In this document: positions 58,798-64,000 of the stretch, piece after piece
Numbering within the stretch: position 1 is the first letter of the stretch
Layout of the letters: the number at the start of each line of letters is the position of its first letter
Notes under the pieces: generated by a model
The model's database searches: none
The model's input: the letters and a program-made list of their open reading frames with translations, nothing else
What the model was told of the DNA's origin: nothing
Assembly: GCA_000752215.1 (NCBI GenBank)
Contig: CCFG01000017.1
Coordinates: 186,001-250,000, forward strand
Direction of reading: 5' to 3'
Source: a bacterium MS4
GTDB lineage: Bacteria > Bacillota > Clostridia > Oscillospirales > Acutalibacteraceae
Length of the DNA stretch: 64,000 bases
Program-made: the position numbers and the translations under genes

Positions 58798-59554
58798 CGG
58801 CTGACAGCTCTTTCCATATATGATCGAAATACACTCTGAATTTCGGATTGTTTCTGCAGCTCAGAGGCGTTCTGTTTTCGTCCTCAAAATCGACTTCAAG
58901 GATCTCCCTTACCCGGCCGGGTCGGGCGCTCAGGACCATGATCTTATCGCCCATGCTGATACTTTCGGGAATATCGTGCGTCACCATGACGGTCGTAACC
59001 TTTTCCTTTTTTAAAATCCGGTAGACGTCGTCGGTTACAGTCAGCCGCGTCTGGTAATCCAGCGCGGAAAAAGCTTCATCCAGCAATAAAATATCGGGAT
59101 TGATCGCCAAAGTGCGGATCAGCGCCACTCTTTGCCGCATTCCTCCCGACAGCTGCGCCGGATATTTATCCCGGAACTCATAGAGTCCGTAGGTTTTTAA
59201 AAGCTGGACCGCCCTTTCCCTGTTTTCGGGGGAGAGCATCTTCCTTACTTCCAGGCCGAACAGTACGTTTCTGTAAATGGTCCGCCAGTCCAGCAGATTG
59301 TCGCGCTGAAGCATATACCCGATGTGGGGAGAAGTCCCCACGATTTTTTCTCCGTTTACAAACACTTCGCCGGCAGTCGGTTTCAACAGGCCGGCAATAA
59401 TTGAAAGCAAGGTGGACTTTCCGCAGCCGCTTGGCCCGACAATGCTGACAAATTCTCCTTTTTCCACAACAAAGCTGATATTGTCCAGAGCGGTTATTTC
59501 TCCATTTTCCGCCTGATAAGTCGCTTCTATATTTTGAACTCGGAGTACGTCCAA
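58790..59554 (-). CDS. ABC transporter ATP-binding protein, SsuB/TauB type
   Basis: A ~254-residue ATPase. Walker A is GPSGCGKST, the Q-loop is MLQRDNLLDW, the signature is LSGGMRQR, Walker B is ILLLDEAFSALD and the switch His is in VTHDI. These are typical for the nitrate/sulfonate/taurine group. A TTG at 59554 is chosen because AGGTG lies 6 bases ahead; a GTG three codons upstream (59563) is part of that same site. First gene of its operon. Confidence 0.92.
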   Translation of the reverse strand: MDVLRVQNIEATYQAENGEITALDNISFVVEKGEFVSIVGPSGCGKSTLLSIIAGLLKPTAGEVFVNGEKIVGTSPHIGYMLQRDNLLDWRTIYRNVLFGLEVRKMLSPENRERAVQLLKTYGLYEFRDKYPAQLSGGMRQRVALIRTLAINPDILLLDEAFSALDYQTRLTVTDDVYRILKKEKVTTVMVTHDIPESISMGDKIMVLSARPGRVREILEVDFEDENRTPLSCRNNPKFRVYFDHIWKELSADE

Positions 59555-59773
59555 CGGTATCACCTCATCTTTGCGTTCATTGTTTCAAGGGACATGTGCG
59601 CATAAAAATAGTTCGCCTTTGGTATAAAATATGTAAAATAGAGAGATTTGTGAAAATACATCTGCCCGCGCGTCCTCATAAAACGAAGAATTTCTCTTCC
59701 GTTTTTTATGCTCCCGGAAAAAACGACGTCGAAAGGAAGCGCTTTCTGCCGAAGGAGCGGGGGAAATATCCGG

Positions 59774-59834
59774 TTGAAAAAAATGAAATCCGTGTTACTA
59801 TAATAACGTACCTTTTGCCGGACTCCCGTCCGGC
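59774..59834 (+). promoter_or_regulatory. Putative promoter and leader hairpin of the cysteine desulfurase gene
   Basis: TTGAAA (59774) and TATAAT (59799-59804) are 19 bases apart, a long spacing. A 7-bp stem GCCGGAC/GTCCGGC (59817-59823 / 59828-59834) forms in the predicted short leader, about 10 bases before the ribosome site. The 302-base divergent gap 59555-59856 shows nothing else. Confidence 0.4.
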
Positions 59835-59856
59835 GAAATCGGAAGAAAGGACTTTT

Positions 59857-60978
59857 ATGATTTATCTTGACTACGCTGCCAACACACCGGCCTGTGAAGA
59901 AGCCCTGCGGACGTTCTGCGACGTCACGCGGGAGTATATTGCGAACCCGAACTCGCCCCACCCGCTCGGGCTGGTGGCAAAGGAACGGCTGGACAGGGCG
60001 ACGGAGGAGATCGCCGCCATCCTGCACGTAAAAGCGGAGGAAATCATCTATACCTCCGGCGCAAGCGAGTCCAACAACCTTGCCATTAAAGGCGCCGCCG
60101 GACAGTATCAGGCATACGGAAAACACATGATTACCACATGGCTCGAACACTCTTCGGTAAACGGAGCGATGGCGGCCCTGCAGAACCGCGGCTTTGAGAT
60201 CGAATATGTGGACATCGATGAAAACGGCCTTGTGGACCTGGAGCATTTGAAAGAGCTTCTGCGGGACGACACCATTCTGGTCTCCGTCTGCTATGTGGAC
60301 AGCGAAATCGGAATCCGCCAGCAGGTCGGCCCAATCGCCGAAATCCTGTCCGCCTATCCTCGCTGCCTGTTCCATGTGGACGCCACACAGGCGGCGGGGA
60401 AAATTCCCCTGGAAATAGAAAACGTGGATCTGGTGACCTTTGCGCCCCACAAATTTTACGGGCTGAACGGCTGCGGCGTACTGGTGAAAAAGGAAAACGT
60501 GCTGCTGGAGCCGCAGATTCACGGCGGGACAAGCACCACCCCGTTCCGCAGCGGCACTCCCGCGCTGGGCCTGATCGCCTCCACGGCGCAGGCACTCCAG
60601 ACGGCGGTGGAAAACAGGGAGGAACGCTACGAAACGGTGTCGGAGATGAACCGGCAACTGCGGGACGCTTTCAAAAAGTATCCTAAGGTCCGCATCAACA
60701 GCACAAAGAAATCCGTTCCGTTCATTCTCAATATCAGTATTGCGGGAGCGAAAGCGGAGCAGTTTCAGTCGGCGCTGGCCGGACGGGGCATCTGCCTTTC
60801 CACCAAATCGGCCTGCTGCGCGGCAAACACCCCTTCCCGACCGGTCTACGCGCTGACAAAGGACCGGCGCGCGGCGCTCTCGACCCTGCGCATCAGCCTG
60901 AGCCACCTGACCACGCAGGAAGAAATCGGGGTTTTTTTGAAGGCCTTTGACGAATGTTACCGGCAATTTGTAAAATAG
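59857..60978 (+). CDS. Cysteine desulfurase family protein
   Basis: A 373-residue class V aminotransferase-fold enzyme. The N-terminus MIYLDYAANTPACEEAL, the substrate His in LEHSSVNGAM, the PLP lysine in TFAPHKFYG and the catalytic-loop Cys in STKSACC match NifS/IscS-like enzymes. It takes sulfur from cysteine as a protein persulfide. ATG 59857 follows GAAGAAAGG; the frame is open 87 codons upstream, but the family starts here. A TtcA-like gene follows 9 bases later, the probable sulfur acceptor. Confidence 0.92.
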   Translation: MIYLDYAANTPACEEALRTFCDVTREYIANPNSPHPLGLVAKERLDRATEEIAAILHVKAEEIIYTSGASESNNLAIKGAAGQYQAYGKHMITTWLEHSSVNGAMAALQNRGFEIEYVDIDENGLVDLEHLKELLRDDTILVSVCYVDSEIGIRQQVGPIAEILSAYPRCLFHVDATQAAGKIPLEIENVDLVTFAPHKFYGLNGCGVLVKKENVLLEPQIHGGTSTTPFRSGTPALGLIASTAQALQTAVENREERYETVSEMNRQLRDAFKKYPKVRINSTKKSVPFILNISIAGAKAEQFQSALAGRGICLSTKSACCAANTPSRPVYALTKDRRAALSTLRISLSHLTTQEEIGVFLKAFDECYRQFVK

Positions 60979-60987
60979 AGGGACAAT

Positions 60988-61821
60988 ATGGAAAAATATC
61001 AACAGGTGGAAACCAGTATCATCAAAAAATACCGCAGGGCGATCTGGATTCCGTTTATCGCGGCCATTAAGGACTACCGTCTGATTCAGCCGGGCGACCG
61101 GATCGCGGTGTGCATATCCGGAGGAAAAGACTCCATGCTGATGGCGAAATGCGTCCAGCATTTACAGAAGTACAGCGATTTTCCGTTCGAGGCGGAATAT
61201 CTGGTGATGGACCCGGGCTACAATCAGGTAAACCGTCAGCGGATTGTCGACAACGCCGAGGCGCTCCATATTCCGATTCGGATTTTTGAGACAAAAATCT
61301 TCGATATTGTAGCAAAAACGGAGCAGTCGCCCTGCTACCTGTGCGCCAAAATGCGCAGAGGACACCTGTATAAGCGGGCACAGGAGCTGGGCTGCAACAA
61401 AATCGCGCTGGGGCACCATTTTGACGACGTCATCGAAACGATTTTGATGAGCATGCTGTACGGCGCGGAAATCAAAACCATGATGCCCAAGCTGCACAGC
61501 ACCAATTTCGCCGGGATGGAGCTGATCCGCCCGCTGTATATGGTCAAGGAGGCCGACATCCTTGCCTGGCGGCGCTACAACGACCTTCAGTTCATCCAGT
61601 GCGCCTGCCGGTTTACGGAAAACTGTGTGCTGGGCGACAACGGCGGCGCTTCCAAGCGGCAGGAGATGAAGGAGCTGATTAAAAAATTCCGGAAGACCAG
61701 CCCAAACATCGATCAGAATATCTTCCACAGCATTCACAACGTCAATCTGGAAACGGTCATCGGCTACCGCAGGGGCGGCGAGCAGCACAGCTTTCTGGAC
61801 GATTACGACAGCGAGGGCTGA
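60988..61821 (+). CDS. TtcA/TtuA-like tRNA sulfurtransferase (PP-loop ATPase)
   Basis: A 277-residue PP-loop ATPase with SGGKDSML and the cluster/persulfide motif CYLCAKMRRGHLY. The later conserved LGHHFDDVIET and CACRFTENC complete the TtcA-type Cys set for a [4Fe-4S] cluster. It probably thiolates a tRNA base (2-thiocytidine or a related site). Co-transcribed with the cysteine desulfurase, which would supply the sulfur. Confidence 0.9.
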   Translation: MEKYQQVETSIIKKYRRAIWIPFIAAIKDYRLIQPGDRIAVCISGGKDSMLMAKCVQHLQKYSDFPFEAEYLVMDPGYNQVNRQRIVDNAEALHIPIRIFETKIFDIVAKTEQSPCYLCAKMRRGHLYKRAQELGCNKIALGHHFDDVIETILMSMLYGAEIKTMMPKLHSTNFAGMELIRPLYMVKEADILAWRRYNDLQFIQCACRFTENCVLGDNGGASKRQEMKELIKKFRKTSPNIDQNIFHSIHNVNLETVIGYRRGGEQHSFLDDYDSEG

Positions 61822-61933
61822 GTTTCCCCTGAATCAGCACTCTCACGGAAAATTCAACCCGGCTTCACCTTCCAGTCACAGCGGCAGGATATCCTAAACA
61901 GTATCAACATGGATTGGATTGTGAAGTGAAAGC

Positions 61934-64000
61934 ATGAAAAATCTACGGGTTTTCAGGGACTTTATCAGAAGCCCCTTTCAGAAAAAATATCGGTATGTTT
62001 ACGCGCTGGCGGCGATTGCCGCACTGTCCTTCGGACTGAATTTTTACGCAATCTCCCGGCTGGGATACGGAAACGCCTACTACGCGGCCGCAATCAAAAG
62101 CATGACGCAGAGCTTTCATAATTTTTTCTTTGTCTCTTTTGACCCTGCGGGGGTGGTGTCGGTCGACAAGCCGCCGCTTGCCCTGTGGATACAGGCGCTT
62201 TTCGTGCTGGTATTCGGCTACCACGGCTGGGCGATGCTTTTACCGCAGGCGCTTGCCGGAACCGGGGCGTGCCTGATGATGTACGTCTTGGTTTCGAGAT
62301 ATTCCGGCCGTCCGGCGGGTCTGATTTCCGCTCTGGTCCTTGCGCTGACCCCCGCCGTCGTCGTGGCTTCGCGCAACAACACCATGGATATGCAGCTCGT
62401 CTTTGTCCTGCTCATTGCGGTCCGCTACCTTTTTAAAGGAATCGAGACCGGAAAATGGCGCAGCCTGTTTGCGGCCGCCCTGTTTGTAGGACTGGGCTTC
62501 AACATCAAAATGCTGCAGGCCTATATGATTCTTCCGGCAATGGGCATCGTTTATCTCCTGTTCTCCAGAGAAAAGGTCTGGCGGTGGATCCTGGGGAGCG
62601 TGATCAGCCTTGTCATCGTCGCCGCCGTATCGTTTGCCTGGGTGATCGCGGTGGACCTGTATCCGTCCGAAAGCCGCCCTTACATCGGCAGCTCTACGGA
62701 CAACACGGTCATGGAGCTGATCGTCGGCCATAACGGCCTTGAGCGGATTTACGGCGGCGGGGGCGGAAACTTTGGCGGAACCGGGACCGGCGGCGGTTTC
62801 CAGGGCGGCGGCCGTTTTGACGGCAACGGACAGCCCGACGGAAACGGGCAGGGGGCGCCGAACCGCTCCCGGGACGGCAGCACAGGCAACGGCGCGCCGC
62901 CTTCCATGAACGGGCAGGACGGCACGGGCCGGACCGACGGGATGGCGCGGGGCGGCCAGACACGGGGCGCGGTTGGCAATGACATCGGCACCGCGGGCGT
63001 GCTGCGGCTGTGGACCGACAGCATGTACGGTCAGGCTTCCTGGCTGATCGTGCTGGCTCTGTTCTGCATTGCGGCCTCCCTGCGGAAATGGAGCCTGAAA
63101 AAGCCGGACATCCGGCAGGGCGCGCTGCTTTTCTGGGTCCTCTGGCTTGTCACCATGCTGATTTTCTTCAGCTTTGCGAGCTTCTACCATCGGTATTATC
63201 TGTGCATGCTGGCGCCCGGGGTCGCCGCGCCGGTCGGAATCGGCTTTGTTGAAATGCTGAAAGCTTACCGCTCGAAATCCGGCTGGAGGCAATGGCTGCT
63301 CCCCGTCTCTTTTCTTGCGACCTTCGCCATAGAAGGGTGGTATGTGTGGAGCTACTCCGATCTAAGGACATGGCTGATTCCCATTATGGTTGTCGCCGGC
63401 TCCACCGCGCTGATTCTGATGCTCCTTCATTTCTTCCGTCCGAAACGGCTTACGCTTTTTGCCGCGGCGGGATGTATGCTGGCCGCCATGCTGGCGGGAC
63501 CGCTTTACTGGTCGCTGACCACGGTGCTCTATGTTCCCCAGAACGTGACCATGCCCTATGCCGGGCCGGAGCTTGCCTCGACGGAGGAGACCCAGGGCAT
63601 GACGCCGAATCAGGAGACCTTCACCGTAAGCGACAGCAATACCCTTGCCCTTGAAAACTATCTGGTGGCGCATTACAAGGAAGGCGGCTATCTGGTCGTT
63701 GGCCAGAAAGCGAACGACGTCGCGGCCTTTATCGTGGACACGGGGCTGCCCGCGGTCGCCTATGGCGGTTTTCTGGGATCGGATGAGGCGCTGACCCTCG
63801 ACAAGCTGAAACAGCTGGTCAGCGAAGGGAAAGTCACCTACTTCCTTGTGTCGGAGCAGAGCGGAACGGCGAGAGGTTCCAACTCCGAAATCGACTCCTA
63901 TGTAAAGGAAAACGCGGTGCTCGTTGACCCGTCCGAATACGGCGGAGACACCGGGTCCTCCGCGTCCGGCACACAGTCATCTTACTCCCTCTACTGTTTT
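61934..64000 (+). CDS. ArnT/PMT-like membrane glycosyltransferase with Gly-rich insert (partial, runs off the end)
   Basis: An open frame of at least 689 codons, truncated by the window edge. It is a multi-spanning GT-C family (GT39/83-like) protein: the first luminal loop has FFFVSFDPAGVVSVDKPPLALW with the catalytic Asp and the VDKPP motif of ArnT-like enzymes. Residues about 273-344 are a Gly/Asn/Asp-rich, low-complexity loop (62750-62965). The C-terminal extracytoplasmic part (from about residue 545) looks like a soluble domain with GYLVVGQKANDVAAF and VAYGGFLGSDEALTL. It probably transfers a sugar from a lipid carrier to the cell envelope. Confidence 0.88.
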   Translation, partial: MKNLRVFRDFIRSPFQKKYRYVYALAAIAALSFGLNFYAISRLGYGNAYYAAAIKSMTQSFHNFFFVSFDPAGVVSVDKPPLALWIQALFVLVFGYHGWAMLLPQALAGTGACLMMYVLVSRYSGRPAGLISALVLALTPAVVVASRNNTMDMQLVFVLLIAVRYLFKGIETGKWRSLFAAALFVGLGFNIKMLQAYMILPAMGIVYLLFSREKVWRWILGSVISLVIVAAVSFAWVIAVDLYPSESRPYIGSSTDNTVMELIVGHNGLERIYGGGGGNFGGTGTGGGFQGGGRFDGNGQPDGNGQGAPNRSRDGSTGNGAPPSMNGQDGTGRTDGMARGGQTRGAVGNDIGTAGVLRLWTDSMYGQASWLIVLALFCIAASLRKWSLKKPDIRQGALLFWVLWLVTMLIFFSFASFYHRYYLCMLAPGVAAPVGIGFVEMLKAYRSKSGWRQWLLPVSFLATFAIEGWYVWSYSDLRTWLIPIMVVAGSTALILMLLHFFRPKRLTLFAAAGCMLAAMLAGPLYWSLTTVLYVPQNVTMPYAGPELASTEETQGMTPNQETFTVSDSNTLALENYLVAHYKEGGYLVVGQKANDVAAFIVDTGLPAVAYGGFLGSDEALTLDKLKQLVSEGKVTYFLVSEQSGTARGSNSEIDSYVKENAVLVDPSEYGGDTGSSASGTQSSYSLYCF

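Noticed and set aside
59555-59856. TPP riboswitch for the SsuA/ThiY-like transporter
   Set aside because: The conserved thi-box segments are not present on either strand of the divergent gap.
59560-61161. 533-codon minus-strand frame across the cysteine desulfurase
   Set aside because: Antisense shadow of the desulfurase and of the start of the TtcA-like gene; no recognisable motif.

Overview
The window comes from an anaerobic, fermentative member of the Clostridia, most likely a ruminococcal/oscillospiral lineage. The signs are a trimeric [FeFe]-hydrogenase with its maturase HydF, a B12-independent glycyl-radical microcompartment, Bacillota-type small families (DUF3793, DUF3842, DUF503, YwbE), strong AGGAGG ribosome sites and fairly high G+C. 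The placement is inferred from gene content only. No rRNA, tRNA, CRISPR array, IS element or prophage was recognised.

Layout. (1) 1-6.8 kb holds hydrogen metabolism: the end of a gene probably hydG, then hydF, a ferredoxin, and a hydC-hydB-hydA operon in which the C-terminal [2Fe-2S] module of HydA appears as a separate small gene. (2) 6.8-14.1 kb holds housekeeping genes (HD hydrolase, Ogt, ornithine/alanine racemase), an amino-acid ABC transporter with an M20 (YgeY-like) hydrolase behind a short promoter-terminator leader, and small proteins (ArsC/Spx-like, YwbE). (3) 14.3-20.4 kb is an iron/manganese region. Flavodoxin plus DUF3793 diverge from feoA-feoA-feoB and a Cys-rich FeoB partner, and three copies of a GTTAGC-N4-GCTAAC palindrome mark the promoters. 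A degenerate DtxR-like regulator and an Nramp transporter follow. (4) 20.5-21.5 kb: thpR and DUF503. (5) 21.5-31.9 kb is a ten-gene minus-strand catabolic operon behind paired palindromes and an IclR regulator. It contains the lower meta-cleavage trio (oxopentenoate hydratase, hydroxyoxovalerate aldolase, acylating acetaldehyde dehydrogenase) but no oxygenase. Instead it has a BenE-type permease, a creatinase-fold protein lacking metal ligands, an unrecognised 487-residue protein, a ferredoxin/BFD protein, a CinA/MoaB-like protein and a divergent NadC/ModD-like protein. This is the best candidate for an undescribed pathway.

(6) 32.2-34.0 kb is a chemoreceptor. (7) 34.4-56.6 kb is a large minus-strand bacterial microcompartment (BMC) locus of the 1,2-propanediol glycyl-radical type. 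FucO makes 1,2-propanediol from lactaldehyde. The glycyl-radical diol dehydratase and its activase make propionaldehyde. Two CoA-acylating aldehyde dehydrogenases, PduL and a PduQ-like alcohol dehydrogenase split it to propionyl phosphate and propanol. PduS/PduT carry electrons through the shell. Six shell proteins, EutJ, PduV, two Eut-type accessory proteins, a DJ-1 protein, a dedicated S-adenosylmethionine synthetase and a PocR-type two-component pair complete it. Oddities are a BMC-H shell protein with a ~190-residue disordered Pro/Glu then Lys/Arg tail, and a sensor kinase in which both the phospho-acceptor His and the N-box Asn are replaced.

(8) 56.9-64 kb has a NitT/TauT-type ABC transporter, a cysteine desulfurase with a TtcA-like sulfurtransferase, and a large ArnT/PMT-like glycosyltransferase that runs off the window.
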